Part shown: piece by piece, positions 23,895 through 32,868 of the stretch
Layout: each line of letters starts with the position of its first letter
Numbering within the stretch: position 1 is the first letter of the stretch
IMG/VR virus record: IMGVR_UViG_3300046011_001509
Location: 1-58,499 of that record
Source of the DNA: a virus
Reading direction: 5' to 3' (one strand)
DNA length: 58,499 nt
Notes under the pieces: model-generated
Told to the model about the DNA's origin: nothing
What the model saw: the letters and a program-made list of their open reading frames with translations, nothing else
Databases searched by the model: none
Translations under genes and position numbers: made by a program

Positions 23895-23896
23895 GA

Positions 23897-24337
23897 TTAC
23901 CTCCGAGCCATGTGTGCGTCAATCTGACCAGCAATGTCGTCTGGCGGAGCAAGCATCTCATCTGCCTTTGCAGGATCGACTCCGTTCTCCGACAGGAACC
24001 GCATCAGCATGTTCCGTGTCGCCATCGAAATCTCCTGCCCACCGATCTTTACTCCAGCCGCGATGCCAGCTTCAGCAACCTGCCCCAGCACATCAGCGGC
24101 AACAGCAGGCAGCATCTCTGGGTCCATCATCCCGCGCGACTTCTCGTCCAAGGTTGCGGTGATTTGGTAGGCAAACTTCGCAAGGTCGGTAGCAACATCC
24201 TTGCTGCTCTTCAAGGCTGCAACAACGTTGTCCGCTCCATTCGATTCTCCGAACAATAGCTCCATCGCAGCCGTGGAGAACTTCTCCAATTCAGCACGTT
24301 GCTCCTTGGAGAATCCTTCTGCTTGAGTCTTAGCCTG
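23897..24337 (-). CDS. Helical hypothetical virion protein
   Basis: 146 residues from ATG 24337; the longer frame start is unlikely. All-helical and acidic-basic mixed (FSKEQRAELEKFSTAAMELL near the N-terminus). Ends with residues proposing a helix hairpin (MATRNMLMRFLSENGVDPAK). Lies in the ejection-protein block. Function unknown. Confidence 0.6.
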   Translation of the reverse strand, partial: QAKTQAEGFSKEQRAELEKFSTAAMELLFGESNGADNVVAALKSSKDVATDLAKFAYQITATLDEKSRGMMDPEMLPAVAADVLGQVAEAGIAAGVKIGGQEISMATRNMLMRFLSENGVDPAKADEMLAPPDDIAGQIDAHMARR

Positions 24338-25076
24338 CATTGCCGTTCCTTTGTGCGTAGGTGTTTGGTACTTGCGTTGCATACCCTTTGATCAATCCGG
24401 GGATGGTGTACGCAGCGCGGAGCTTTTCTTCCTTGGCGCGTTCAGCCTCTTCAGCAGCAGCTCCCTTGAAGTAGCCACCAGCCAAGTCGCCAGCCATCTT
24501 GACGCCCTGCATTTGGACCAATGGGTTAGACATCATCTTGCCAATCAATCCTGCGGGTGCTGCTGGCGCTGCCGCTGGTGTTGCCAAAATATTTGCCAAT
24601 TCAGTTGGAGCGGCGTACCCAGCGTTAATCAACCCGCCAGTCTGTGTTGCGGCAGTAGATGCTCCACCAGCCACGGCTTCTCCGGCAGCGTATGTTTGAG
24701 CGCCAAAGTCAGCAGCAGCGCCAGCAGCACCACCGCCAGCCGTTGCCAGCCCTGCTCCAGCCACTTCACCACCGAACCCAGATGCAATAGCCGAGCCTGC
24801 CGCGCTAAACTCCCCGGCTAGTAGCGAAGTCCCCGCCGACATAAGACTGGACCCGGCAGCGCTCATTCCAGAGATTCCCCCTGAGATGGCACCCCCGATC
24901 CCGCTACCAGCGGCTGAACCCATAGCTCCTGAGATGAAGGCACCGCCGAAGTAGATGGCAGCAGCGCCAATGACAGCTTTGCCTATGCCGCTACTCGCAA
25001 CGTCTTTGACGGCTTTTACAACACCATTGACGACTGAGCCAACAGCGTCGAATACTCCAGTTACAACTTGCGACAT
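24330..25076 (-). CDS. Ala/Gly-rich hydrophobic virion protein
   Basis: 248 residues, mostly Ala, Gly and Ser with long stretches lacking charge (AVIGAAAIYFGGAFISGAMG and similar up to about residue 150), then a charged C-terminus (AAEEAERAKEEKLRAAY). This composition is common in podovirus DNA-ejection proteins that insert into the cell envelope after release. Start overlaps the GNAT gene end by one base. Confidence 0.65.
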   Translation of the reverse strand: MSQVVTGVFDAVGSVVNGVVKAVKDVASSGIGKAVIGAAAIYFGGAFISGAMGSAAGSGIGGAISGGISGMSAAGSSLMSAGTSLLAGEFSAAGSAIASGFGGEVAGAGLATAGGGAAGAAADFGAQTYAAGEAVAGGASTAATQTGGLINAGYAAPTELANILATPAAAPAAPAGLIGKMMSNPLVQMQGVKMAGDLAGGYFKGAAAEEAERAKEEKLRAAYTIPGLIKGYATQVPNTYAQRNGNAG

Positions 25077-25513
25077 TAAAGCCCCCTACAGAAAGTGAGT
25101 GATTGCGTCTGAAGCCCAAAGCCCAGTCGCTGTAAAAGTTTTGCCAGTCTCGGATCGGCATCCGGTTCCAAGCTGAAGATTGCCAGCTTGATTGATGGTC
25201 GGCTCTTGACCCACCGCGCGTACTCTCGCAGCAGTTCAATTCCAAGGCCGGGTGTTTTTGTGTAGAACATGCAGACGCTTGATTGCTGTCGCTCAAACCA
25301 GAAGCCGTTTCCAGTCTTGGCAGCAACACAAGCTTTGACGACACCATCAACCTCTCCAACCCACACAAAGTCTGCGCTGCATGAGATGCCTTGTGTCAGC
25401 ATGTTCACCATGCTTTGGCGATTAATCTTGAGTGGGAGTGGATTCCGAGACACCGATTCCACTGCAAGCTCAACGATTGCAGGGATATCGGAGGGTTTGG
25501 CTTTGCGGATCAA
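25076..25513 (-). CDS. GNAT-family N-acetyltransferase
   Basis: 145 residues, single GNAT domain: IRKAKPSDIPAIVELAVESV at the N-terminus (strand 1-helix 1), a central strand pair (FVWVGEVDGVVKACVAAKTG), a G-x-G-I-E-L-L acetyl-CoA loop (TPGLGIELLREYARWVKSRP) and LLQRLGF near the C-terminus. It would transfer acetyl from acetyl-CoA to an amine. Acetyltransferases occur in this position among ejection genes of other podoviruses, but the target is unknown. The same genome has an HDAC-family deacetylase at 57518. Confidence 0.82.
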   Translation of the reverse strand: MIRKAKPSDIPAIVELAVESVSRNPLPLKINRQSMVNMLTQGISCSADFVWVGEVDGVVKACVAAKTGNGFWFERQQSSVCMFYTKTPGLGIELLREYARWVKSRPSIKLAIFSLEPDADPRLAKLLQRLGFGLQTQSLTFCRGL

Positions 25514-26973
25514 CCTGCGCCTTCAGGCCAGAAGTCTGCGAGGTCAAGACCCGCAAGCTGGTAGTACACCTTGGCAGACGCGCGCGAACGGTCTTGCTCG
25601 GCTTGAATCAGTGCAGGCTTCAGGTCACCCGGTATCTCTGGGTTGTTCGTGATCTTGCTGATGTTCTGGTTGCCAATGTTGATCTCAGACACAAACGACT
25701 GGTAGGCTTGGCTCTCTTTGCCTGCCTTGGTCTTCATGTCCTGAAGCTCTTTCTCCATGCCGAACTTCTGGGCATTGAGCAGCGTGTCGTTGCTGAACTG
25801 AGCTTCCATCTTGGCTTTGTCGTAGCCATTGCCAATTGCCATAGTCGCCAGCGTATTGATCTGCTGCTGGCTCATCTTGCTCAAGTCGTAGCCGTACTGA
25901 GTCGCAAGCTTTCCAAGGTCGGCAATGTTCTGCACGTCCATCTTTTGCAGGTCGTATCCTTGACCAACAAACATCTTCTCCAGCGAGTTCTTCTGGTCAA
26001 CGCCCATCTTCTGGAGGTCAAACCCGTTGGCAACGCCCATCTTCCAGCCGTCAAGTGTGGCACCGTACTGCATCTCGTCTTTCGACAGCAATGACTTCTG
26101 GGTCAACTGGTCGCTGGTGATCTTGCCCTGAAGACCAACTGCGCCCAACTCTGCCGCCGTCTTGTACTGGAGATTCGATCTGTCGTTAGCAGCGCCGAAT
26201 GCAACCTTGGTGAAGTCGTTGAGTTGACCAGCATTGAACTGACTAGCGGTGTTCTGCGCGTTGACGTTGGTAGTCGCAGCGTTGGAGTAAATGTTTGAGT
26301 CGTTCAGAGCGAACTGACCAGCGGCGTCAATCGCTGCGTTAACCCCTGCGCCTTGAGCCAAGCTACTAGACAGCAGCCCACGCTCATTCATCTTATCCAT
26401 AGCCAACTCTTTGGCTCTGGTAATGTACGGGCTGTCAGACGCCAGCATGGCTTGCAGTAGACCAGCCGATGTCTTCGATGGGTCTACCGTAACCTGCGCG
26501 GCTTGGTATGTCTTTGCTGGTGCTATTGCTGGTGGTGGTGTCCCGGCAGCAGCCGCAGCAGCCAGTATCTTGTCGATTGCTGCGGAGTAGTCTGGAGCAG
26601 CAGCAGCAGCGGGTGCGGCTGACTGCTGTGTCACTGTCGATGGAGCCGGGGCTTGCGTAACAACTGGGGTAACCACCGCATCTGTGACAGCTTTTTCAAC
26701 GACAGCTTTGTCATTATTCTTGACAACCGCAGTAGCCGCTGGAGCCTTCCATGCAGCGACTTGGTCTGCCGTGTAGGTATTTCCACCTGTCCCAGTGAAG
26801 AGTGGCGCAAAGTCCTTGTCGGTAAATCCGTAGGTTTGCTGGTTCTGGTTATAGAACGCCTTGGCAGCGCCCTCGTTTCCGCCAGCAACCAAATCACCAA
26901 TCTTGTTGGCGACTCCTCTAGCTGCTGCTACATGCGCGGCATTATTGGGATCGTATACTTCGACATTCGCCAT
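25510..26973 (-). CDS. Repeat-containing virion protein
   Basis: 487 residues. Ala/Thr/Pro-rich region about 70-170, then a set of short helical repeats about 300-400 built on LQKM/LxKMx (for example YDLQKMDVQNIADLGKLATQ and YDLSKMSQQQINTLATM), reminiscent of a long fibrous or needle-like helix. Start overlaps nothing upstream (50-base gap to the holin). Probably an internal or tail-associated virion protein; no family name is safe. Confidence 0.6.
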   Translation of the reverse strand: MANVEVYDPNNAAHVAAARGVANKIGDLVAGGNEGAAKAFYNQNQQTYGFTDKDFAPLFTGTGGNTYTADQVAAWKAPAATAVVKNNDKAVVEKAVTDAVVTPVVTQAPAPSTVTQQSAAPAAAAAPDYSAAIDKILAAAAAAGTPPPAIAPAKTYQAAQVTVDPSKTSAGLLQAMLASDSPYITRAKELAMDKMNERGLLSSSLAQGAGVNAAIDAAGQFALNDSNIYSNAATTNVNAQNTASQFNAGQLNDFTKVAFGAANDRSNLQYKTAAELGAVGLQGKITSDQLTQKSLLSKDEMQYGATLDGWKMGVANGFDLQKMGVDQKNSLEKMFVGQGYDLQKMDVQNIADLGKLATQYGYDLSKMSQQQINTLATMAIGNGYDKAKMEAQFSNDTLLNAQKFGMEKELQDMKTKAGKESQAYQSFVSEINIGNQNISKITNNPEIPGDLKPALIQAEQDRSRASAKVYYQLAGLDLADFWPEGAG

Positions 26974-27023
26974 GATTTAAGCCTTTTGCGCGTCCAGCTT
27001 TCGCTTGACTTGTGGTTTATATT

Positions 27024-27530
27024 TTACTTGACAGGTGCAGAATTAGCCAGCATTTCGCTCTTGCGTTGACTGCCGCTTGAACTGCCAAGCCAGAAGTTCA
27101 CCACTGCGCCAAAGGCCGCGCCCAGCGCACCCAGCATGATGAGAAGTGGCTCAGTGGGCTTGTATTCCCAGACCAGCATCGTGATTAGGATGGAGAAGAA
27201 CCCAACAGTGATGAATGTGGACAACGTGGCTGGGAAGTAGCTCTTCGTCTGCTTCTGCATGTCCCGTGCATCTTGCGTGTTCTTGAATTCAAGTTCAGCG
27301 TAGCGGAACCCGCGCTCCTTTTCGTCGTTCTGGTATTTGAGTTCAAGCTGCTTGATGGCAGTCAACTGGTCAGGCGTCATCCGACCATCTTGGAAGACCT
27401 TTGACACTTGCTCAGTCGTGGCGCCATCAATGCCGAAAATCTTGCCCAGCGCGGCAACAGCTACGCCGCCCAACGGACCCATGATTGCGCTTGCCAGAGT
27501 AGGGGCAAGACCTGCCAGAAAGTCGTTCAT
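27024..27530 (-). CDS. Holin (three-TM type)
   Basis: 168 residues from ATG 27530. N-terminal hydrophobic segment (LAPTLASAIMGPLGGVAVAALG), a central charged amphipathic stretch with a coiled coil, and two C-terminal spans (LSTFITVGFFSILITMLVW and LLIMLGALGAAFGAVVNFWL) fit the three-TM holin family. It would make inner-membrane pores that release the endolysin encoded just upstream (4-base overlap). The end of the previous longer frame is ignored. Confidence 0.75.
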   Translation of the reverse strand: MNDFLAGLAPTLASAIMGPLGGVAVAALGKIFGIDGATTEQVSKVFQDGRMTPDQLTAIKQLELKYQNDEKERGFRYAELEFKNTQDARDMQKQTKSYFPATLSTFITVGFFSILITMLVWEYKPTEPLLIMLGALGAAFGAVVNFWLGSSSGSQRKSEMLANSAPVK

Positions 27531-28042
27531 GCGTAGCTCCTTGTTCCGAGTTGATCGATTACTAATGCCTGCTGTCTGTTGTTGTCGCTGAAGCTGATGT
27601 GTACCCAGCCACCGTTGACAGAGTTGGGGAATTCCAGAATGCATTGGTCGTATTCAAGACCGTTGCCGTGGTGAACGAGTAGCTTGACGATCTGTGCTGG
27701 TGTGCCGTAGTTCGACGTGAAGTCAACCGCTTGCCCTTTGACGTGCGACTTGGTTAACAGATAGTCAGACCACGATTGCGGGTTGACTTCCATTTCACGG
27801 CGCTTGCACCACGCGCGGTATGCTGAGTCACACAGCACACGCTCCAGTGCGGGGCTTCGGTAACCGCTTGAAATGTGGATGGCATTGTTATTCAACAACT
27901 GCCGCACTCGCTCCAATCCATTTGCAGTCCTCTTGAGGTTGAAGACGACATCAAGTGGTGGGTCGTTGTCGATTGACAGTCTTACAGCGGTGTCGCTTCT
28001 CGACATCTCCTGTAGAGAAAAGTGAGGTGATAGCTGTGTCAT
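27527..28042 (-). CDS. Endolysin, M15-type D-Ala-D-Ala-like peptidase
   Basis: 171 residues from ATG 28042 (overlap with the previous stop). The M15 zinc-peptidase signature is complete: H100 and D107 in SHVKGQAVDF and H148 in GGWVHISF, with the usual ISSGYRSPALE segment before. The family cleaves peptidoglycan peptide cross-links. There is no signal peptide, so export needs the holin next door. A longer upstream extension to 28144 is in-frame but would lie within the neighbouring gene. Confidence 0.9.
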   Translation of the reverse strand: MTQLSPHFSLQEMSRSDTAVRLSIDNDPPLDVVFNLKRTANGLERVRQLLNNNAIHISSGYRSPALERVLCDSAYRAWCKRREMEVNPQSWSDYLLTKSHVKGQAVDFTSNYGTPAQIVKLLVHHGNGLEYDQCILEFPNSVNGGWVHISFSDNNRQQALVIDQLGTRSYA

Positions 28043-28386
28043 TTTGCTGGCCCATGCAGGAACTGTTGCCAGAGTGCGTACGCTGCCCAGCCCAAGAATC
28101 CAATCAGCCCCCAGCGAGCAATCTCGAAAACCATCTTTTGCCAAAACACTGCCCTCGCTTCCGCTTGCCGAATCACAAGTTCGTGGTGGCGGCGATGCCC
28201 AGACGGGTCGCCCTCCGGGAAAGCATCTGTCATAAGGCGCGTGATTGCTTGCGCAAGCTCATCAGTTTCGTTGGTCATGTGGTGCGTGAGCTTCGCGTCG
28301 AGCGCCAGTTGGTTGTCGTGTATCTGTTTAATGATCTCAAGCATCTCTTGTGAAGTCGCTCGGCGGTCAATACTTGCTGCGGTCAT
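28039..28386 (-). CDS. Membrane protein of the lysis cassette
   Basis: 115 residues. A soluble helical N-terminus with a possible coiled coil (about 1-60) and one C-terminal membrane span (ARWGLIGFLGWAAYALWQQF). Located directly before the endolysin and after a small conserved protein. Could be an accessory holin, an anti-holin or a spanin-like subunit. Both ends overlap neighbours by 4 bases. Confidence 0.6.
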   Translation of the reverse strand: MTAASIDRRATSQEMLEIIKQIHDNQLALDAKLTHHMTNETDELAQAITRLMTDAFPEGDPSGHRRHHELVIRQAEARAVFWQKMVFEIARWGLIGFLGWAAYALWQQFLHGPAK

Positions 28387-28628
28387 GCTTGGTCCTTATA
28401 TAAATCTTTCTGCCACTCCCAACTCCCTTTGCAGTGGTTCTTGTCGAAGAAGAACAGGGCGTCGATCAGCGGGACCATTAGCTTGCCTTGCCAGCGGTTT
28501 TGAAGGTGTAGGTTCCATGCAGCCGACGAGGCGCACTCACCTTGCTTGATGTTTCCTGCCATTGCTATGGCGAACAGAAACGTATCAAGACTTGTCAGCA
28601 GTCGAAGGATGCGTGTTCTGAAGCTCAT
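28383..28628 (-). CDS. Conserved small phage protein in the lysis cassette
   Basis: 81 residues from ATG 28628. The pattern LLTSLDTFLFAIAMAGNIKQ followed by LIDALFFFDKNHCKGSWEW is typical of a small protein found beside lysis genes in many phages. Its function is not established to my knowledge. Overlaps neighbours by 4 bases. Confidence 0.65.
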   Translation of the reverse strand: MSFRTRILRLLTSLDTFLFAIAMAGNIKQGECASSAAWNLHLQNRWQGKLMVPLIDALFFFDKNHCKGSWEWQKDLYKDQA

Positions 28629-29317
28629 GGGATGCAGTTCACGGTGCCAGTCACCGACACGCCGCATACCGCAGAACTCGTCGCCGGGTTCGTAGTGGTC
28701 GTTGTCGTAGTAACAGGGTTACTCGTTGTAGTCGTAGTGACCGGGTTAGCTTGCGTGCTATATGCGCCACTGCCCAGCGTTCCAGTGCCTGAGAGGGTTG
28801 TCGTTGTCGTCGTCGGGTTAGCCGTAGTGGTCGAAACAGCATGGTTGTCTGTTGACGTGGTTGTCGTGCTAGTGGTCGTCACGTTAGCCTGTGGCAGTAC
28901 AGACACGGGGGCTTGAATCTTCCCGGCGATACTGGAGAACGTTGAGTTTGTAGACTCAGCAATCCGTGCCGAATATTCGGCAGTAGCCATGCTGGTTTTG
29001 TTTGCGTAGTGCAACCCTGCAATGTTGGTCAAACTGGGCACTAGGATGCTGGCCCATTGCAGCGCATTGCTCGCTTGTGGAGCTTGTACTACCGTTTGTG
29101 TGGAGGTAGTAGAGTTGCCGAGCGCCAAAGCCATAACAGCGGCAATCTTTGCAGAACCGTCGCCAGTCTCTGCGATCTTGCTAAGAGCGTTGTAACGCGC
29201 GGTGTCTGCGTTTGATTTTGCGACTGCGATATCTGATTGTGATTTTGCATAGGACTCGTAGTCCGTGGTTGCACACGCCGTTAGTGACAGCGCAATTGGA
29301 ATCAGTAGATATTTCAT
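28625..29317 (-). CDS. Thr-rich lipoprotein
   Basis: 230 residues from ATG 29317. MKYLLIPIALSLTACATT is a lipoprotein signal with lipobox LTAC. The middle is Ala/Ser-rich and helical, and the C-terminal third is a low-complexity Thr/Ser/Asn/Pro tract ending in a short cysteine-containing tail (AVCGVSVTG). It could act as an outer-membrane spanin-like anchor or a structural lipoprotein. Close upstream neighbours are a structural protein and the lysis genes. Confidence 0.6.
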   Translation of the reverse strand: MKYLLIPIALSLTACATTDYESYAKSQSDIAVAKSNADTARYNALSKIAETGDGSAKIAAVMALALGNSTTSTQTVVQAPQASNALQWASILVPSLTNIAGLHYANKTSMATAEYSARIAESTNSTFSSIAGKIQAPVSVLPQANVTTTSTTTTSTDNHAVSTTTANPTTTTTTLSGTGTLGSGAYSTQANPVTTTTTSNPVTTTTTTTNPATSSAVCGVSVTGTVNCIP

Positions 29318-30132
29318 TTGAGACTTCCTTGGTTGATTAATCCGCCTATGCGCTTGGATGTACCAAGCTTTGATGTGTCGTAGACAGTCGGTGCTGGCGC
29401 TGCAACTGCAACGGGTTGCGCGGCAACTATCGGAGCAGGTTGAGCAGCAACAACTGGAGCGGTTTCTTGAGGAGCAGCAGCAACTGGTTGACGGGCTGCG
29501 TTCCATGCGTTCCATCCGCCAACTATCTTGTTGACTCGGTCCGAGCCTACAGGCTGATACTTGTTGACGGTGGACGCCCACTTGTTGAGTTCGTCGCCCT
29601 TGTAGTTGCCGTAGGCGTCTTGGTTAACACCCTTCAGCCCAGCTAAAGCAGACTGGTAATCGCGCTGCCTGCTAGAGACATCTTCGACTGATTCATATTG
29701 GTCGAACGGCTTGTCGATCTTGTACTGGCTGTAGAACGCCTTGTTGACAAGCTCCTTGGCTTTCATTGCTTCTGCGACCAATGCTGGGTTTGCATTCTTG
29801 TCGCCAACAAAAGCGCCGCCATACTTTTTTGCAAGCGCTTGATACAGCCCGTTGTAGACGCCAGCCGCCTCTGGGTTATCAAGACCCTTCGGAACCCAAG
29901 CGCCGTCACCATTCTTGACATAGCCTGCCTGAGACATCTCTTGGTCAAAGTGCGGCTTAAAGTCATCGAACTGACCCATCTGGTCGAAAGCTTCTTGGTC
30001 TGTCCAATCAACCTTGCCAGCATCCTTGACTTGCCCCTGACCAGAGAACGCTTGACCAGAGCCGACCCACAGTCCATTGTTGGAAATAGTCCCAGTGAGT
30101 TGACGCTGCGAGTTGATAAGACCCTTGCTCAC
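29314..30132 (-). CDS. Hypothetical virion protein (272 aa)
   Basis: 272 residues: a globular part (about 1-190, including WTDQEAFDQMGQFDDFKPHF), then an Ala/Pro/Val-rich tail (about 205-245). Lies between the fibre-like genes and the lysis cassette. No family recognised. Confidence 0.55.
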   Translation of the reverse strand: MSKGLINSQRQLTGTISNNGLWVGSGQAFSGQGQVKDAGKVDWTDQEAFDQMGQFDDFKPHFDQEMSQAGYVKNGDGAWVPKGLDNPEAAGVYNGLYQALAKKYGGAFVGDKNANPALVAEAMKAKELVNKAFYSQYKIDKPFDQYESVEDVSSRQRDYQSALAGLKGVNQDAYGNYKGDELNKWASTVNKYQPVGSDRVNKIVGGWNAWNAARQPVAAAPQETAPVVAAQPAPIVAAQPVAVAAPAPTVYDTSKLGTSKRIGGLINQGSLK

Positions 30133-30647
30133 TTCACCACTCCAGTCAGAATCTCAGCCTTCCTGCCTACAGCAATCAAGCCAAGATAGGTCATGTAATC
30201 CAATGCATCTTGAATGGATTGGAGCGATAGATCGACGTTCACTGTGCGTGGGTCGTTCATCAACTCTTGCAGGTCAATGATGACGGGGTCAACAGAAGCC
30301 TTCACTGCGATTCGCTCTTGGCTGGTGAAGAGCATCTTCCATTCAATCACAGTGATTTTTGGAGGCTTCACTGTGACAACTGGTACTGGTGTGCTGTCAA
30401 CGTAGCGATGCTTGACAACAGGTGAGCCGTCAACCATTTCGTCGTAAGTCTCAATGGAGGTGTACGGGTTCTTGAACACCGTGTTCGCTGTGAGATTGCC
30501 GTCGATGATCTCTGTGATCTTTTTCCAACCGGGCTTCACATCGTCAGCAACTGCTACGAACTGAGCAGCGATGTCTGGTGTGAAGTTGAGAGTGGGGTTC
30601 GTAGATACGTCAATAGCTACGTCATTGATGATTCGTGCGTAGTTCAT
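30129..30647 (-). CDS. Hypothetical protein, possibly fibre-associated (172 aa)
   Basis: 172 residues from ATG 30647, the in-frame extension to 30704 being unlikely. The N-terminus MNYARIINDVAIDVST followed by FTPDIAAQFVAVADDVKPGW resembles small proteins encoded after tail-fibre genes (fibre assembly or tail-fibre tip). The centre is Pro/Val-rich. Placed directly after the glycine-rich protein gene. Confidence 0.55.
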   Translation of the reverse strand: MNYARIINDVAIDVSTNPTLNFTPDIAAQFVAVADDVKPGWKKITEIIDGNLTANTVFKNPYTSIETYDEMVDGSPVVKHRYVDSTPVPVVTVKPPKITVIEWKMLFTSQERIAVKASVDPVIIDLQELMNDPRTVNVDLSLQSIQDALDYMTYLGLIAVGRKAEILTGVVK

Positions 30648-30649
30648 GC

Positions 30650-31837
30650 TTATCCTATGTAGTAGATTGCGACATAGCCGGGACCGCCAGCGCCAGACCT
30701 GCATGCGGCACCACTACTGTTTGCATGAGCGGCACCACCACCTCCACCTCCAGCGCCTCCGGTTCCTGCGGTACTCATCCCAATGAGCGTACTAGAGCCG
30801 CTACCAATAGAAAAAATGCTTGCGCCGCCACCACCAAACAACCCGCCGCCACCACCCCACGAGTTGTGTGTTGTTGACGTTGCATCTGCCGTGATAATGG
30901 TTGCGCCACCTCCGCATCTTGCTGCTCCCTTGGCGGCATATATCTGAGTCCCAGCGCCTCCACCAAACGCACTCCCGCCACCGCCACACATACCAGTTGA
31001 TGTCGCCAGCGTAATAGCTGCCACAGCCACATCTCCACCTGTTGTGTATGGGCAGAGATGGAATCCAGCAGCACCATAAACAGTTAACGCCGATGAAGTA
31101 AGATTTCCATCGGTGCCGTCTGACTTAAGTCCAGCGCCTGTTGCAGTGGTGAAATCAATGCCAGCAGGACTTGCTGCATAGATAGAAGCCCCTCCAGTAG
31201 CCTGCATTGATGCGGAGCTAACGGATGTTGCAGAACCGCTTGAATACCCAGCCCCAATGAAGCTTCCTGATGAAGCTCCACCTGTTGCCGATACAGCCCA
31301 GTTGGTCCCAGAGACAGTCGCAGAACCAGCAGTTCCGCCAGCAACACTAGCAAGAACGTACCCGCCAGTTATCGTTGGGGCGCTTCCGCCAACGCCACCG
31401 CTTGATGTGCCTGCGGAATTCCCACCACCACCTCCTCCTCCTCCGGGCGATGAGATCATTGACCCGAAACTGGATGTCCCTCCTGCACCTCCTGCGCCAG
31501 CAGTATTCGCAGTCGCGTTAAAGTACGCGCCGCCTGCTCCAACTGTTACGCCATAGGTTGTTCCGGGGATGAGGTCAACAATAGCGGCTGCGAATGAGCC
31601 TCCACCTCCACCGCCCCCCATAGCACAATAGCCAGTGGATGATGTTCCTTGACCAGCCCCGCCACCACCTCCAGCGCCAACAACAACCACTAGAGCGCGC
31701 GTCATCCCGTTCGGCACCAAGAATGGGTAGCTCCCAGCCTCATACTGAACGAACAATTCCTTTGATACCGACCAGTCAATACCAAGGTCGCTTACAAGGT
31801 AGTTGCTCTGCGGCGTACCGAATGTGCCGATGTTCAT
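30650..31837 (-). CDS. Glycine-rich putative receptor-binding protein
   Basis: 395 residues. A short N-terminal domain (NYLVSDLGIDWSVSKELFV, then PFLVPNGMTRALVVVVGAG) leads into about 330 residues of Gly-rich loops, many with runs of five or more Gly and alternating Ala/Ser/Thr. Similar Gly-rich proteins in other phages act as tail-tip adhesins. The start lies 3 bases from the next gene. Folding as a polyglycine-II-like bundle is inference. Confidence 0.65.
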   Translation of the reverse strand: MNIGTFGTPQSNYLVSDLGIDWSVSKELFVQYEAGSYPFLVPNGMTRALVVVVGAGGGGGAGQGTSSTGYCAMGGGGGGGSFAAAIVDLIPGTTYGVTVGAGGAYFNATANTAGAGGAGGTSSFGSMISSPGGGGGGGGNSAGTSSGGVGGSAPTITGGYVLASVAGGTAGSATVSGTNWAVSATGGASSGSFIGAGYSSGSATSVSSASMQATGGASIYAASPAGIDFTTATGAGLKSDGTDGNLTSSALTVYGAAGFHLCPYTTGGDVAVAAITLATSTGMCGGGGSAFGGGAGTQIYAAKGAARCGGGATIITADATSTTHNSWGGGGGLFGGGGASIFSIGSGSSTLIGMSTAGTGGAGGGGGGAAHANSSGAACRSGAGGPGYVAIYYIG

Positions 31838-31839
31838 GG

Positions 31840-32226
31840 TTAGTAATCTCCACCGAACGCAATAACGTTGAATGACTCGCTTGAGTTATTCACGCTTGCA
31901 CGGAGTGACCATAGATTGGGCAGATTCAACCCGCCATCCAAAGTGATACTCTGGTTGAACGCTGGCTGCGTAGCAGATGGGACAATCGGCGTGATAACTA
32001 CTTCTCTGAAGAGCTTCGCCACAGTTCCGTCATGCAAGAACAGTCGAACGGTTCCCTGTGCTGTTGTTGTTGTTGCCTGTACTGTCACCATGTCAACCCG
32101 TGAGCCACTAGCGCCAGCAGTAAATACTGTCCCAATAGTCCCAGTTCCATCGCGCAACGTGTTTGCAGTAGCGACGACTGCGTAGCTGACGCGAGGGGTA
32201 GCGGTCCATGAAGGTGTAGATGCCAT
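31840..32226 (-). CDS. Small tail-fibre-region protein (128 aa)
   Basis: 128 residues, beta-rich (MVTVQATTTTAQGTVRLFLH), with a Gly/Asn-rich end. Lies between the fibre-like protein and the glycine-rich protein and abuts both. Likely a structural or baseplate-like component; not identified. Confidence 0.55.
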   Translation of the reverse strand: MASTPSWTATPRVSYAVVATANTLRDGTGTIGTVFTAGASGSRVDMVTVQATTTTAQGTVRLFLHDGTVAKLFREVVITPIVPSATQPAFNQSITLDGGLNLPNLWSLRASVNNSSESFNVIAFGGDY

Positions 32227-32868
32227 TTAGATAACTCCTTGAAGAAAAAGTGAGGTGTGATCGATGGGTGTGATGTTCACAACACCATTGACCGTTGCGG
32301 AAACGCTTGAGTTGAAACTGACACGGGTGTTGCCGATACCCTTGGAGACTCCGTTGACCAGAATCTCTATCGGGTATTGGAAGTTTGGTTTACCAGTGAC
32401 CGATGTCCAAGTGATCGTTGGGAACACTGTCCAAGAAGCTACTCCTGCGCTGGTTGTGAGGTACTTCCCATCCTGACCCGTTTGGTTTGGCAGAGAGAAC
32501 CCATCCGACCAGAAAGCCACGCCACCTGAAGTAGACAAAGCCTTGCCATCTTGTCCAGACTGAGGTGGCAGCAACGCGCCAGAAGCACCAAGGACTTGTT
32601 GCACAAAGTGCGTGTTAGCCGCCTTCGTTGAGTCATCCAGCGTACTGGCTACGTTCGGGATATTGAAGGTTGTCAATGACGAGAAATCACCCGCGCCAGA
32701 TGCTGTCGGATTCATCTTCGGCATCTTCAGCGAATCAAGGCTGTTGACCGCTGCGAACACTGCATCGAACCCGGTGTAGATCAGGTTGTACTCATCACGA
32801 ATCGTTCCGCTTCGACCTTGTGAATACGATACCGGGTTGGGCGTATTCGTGTAATACGGGTTGCTCAT
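32227..32868 (-). CDS. Fibre-like tail protein
   Basis: 213 residues. N-terminus (YYTNTPNPVSYSQGRSGTIR) and repeated Gly-Lys-Xaa-Leu-Xaa-Thr-Ser motifs in the middle (SGQDGKALSTSGGVAFWSDG and TGQDGKYLTTSAGVASWTVF) are typical of trimeric fibre shafts. The two copies are spaced about 27 residues apart. Starts in an overlap with the gp10-like gene. Probably joins the tail to receptor-binding proteins. Confidence 0.65.
   Translation of the reverse strand: MSNPYYTNTPNPVSYSQGRSGTIRDEYNLIYTGFDAVFAAVNSLDSLKMPKMNPTASGAGDFSSLTTFNIPNVASTLDDSTKAANTHFVQQVLGASGALLPPQSGQDGKALSTSGGVAFWSDGFSLPNQTGQDGKYLTTSAGVASWTVFPTITWTSVTGKPNFQYPIEILVNGVSKGIGNTRVSFNSSVSATVNGVVNITPIDHTSLFLQGVI

Noticed and set aside
23912-26094. 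Plus-strand ORFs opposite the ejection and GNAT genes
   Set aside because: Antisense shadows with no start signals and repetitive Leu/Arg/Ser content.
26520-26640. CRISPR-like short repeats
   Set aside because: Only Ala-codon runs in coding sequence; no regular spacer-repeat spacing anywhere in the window.
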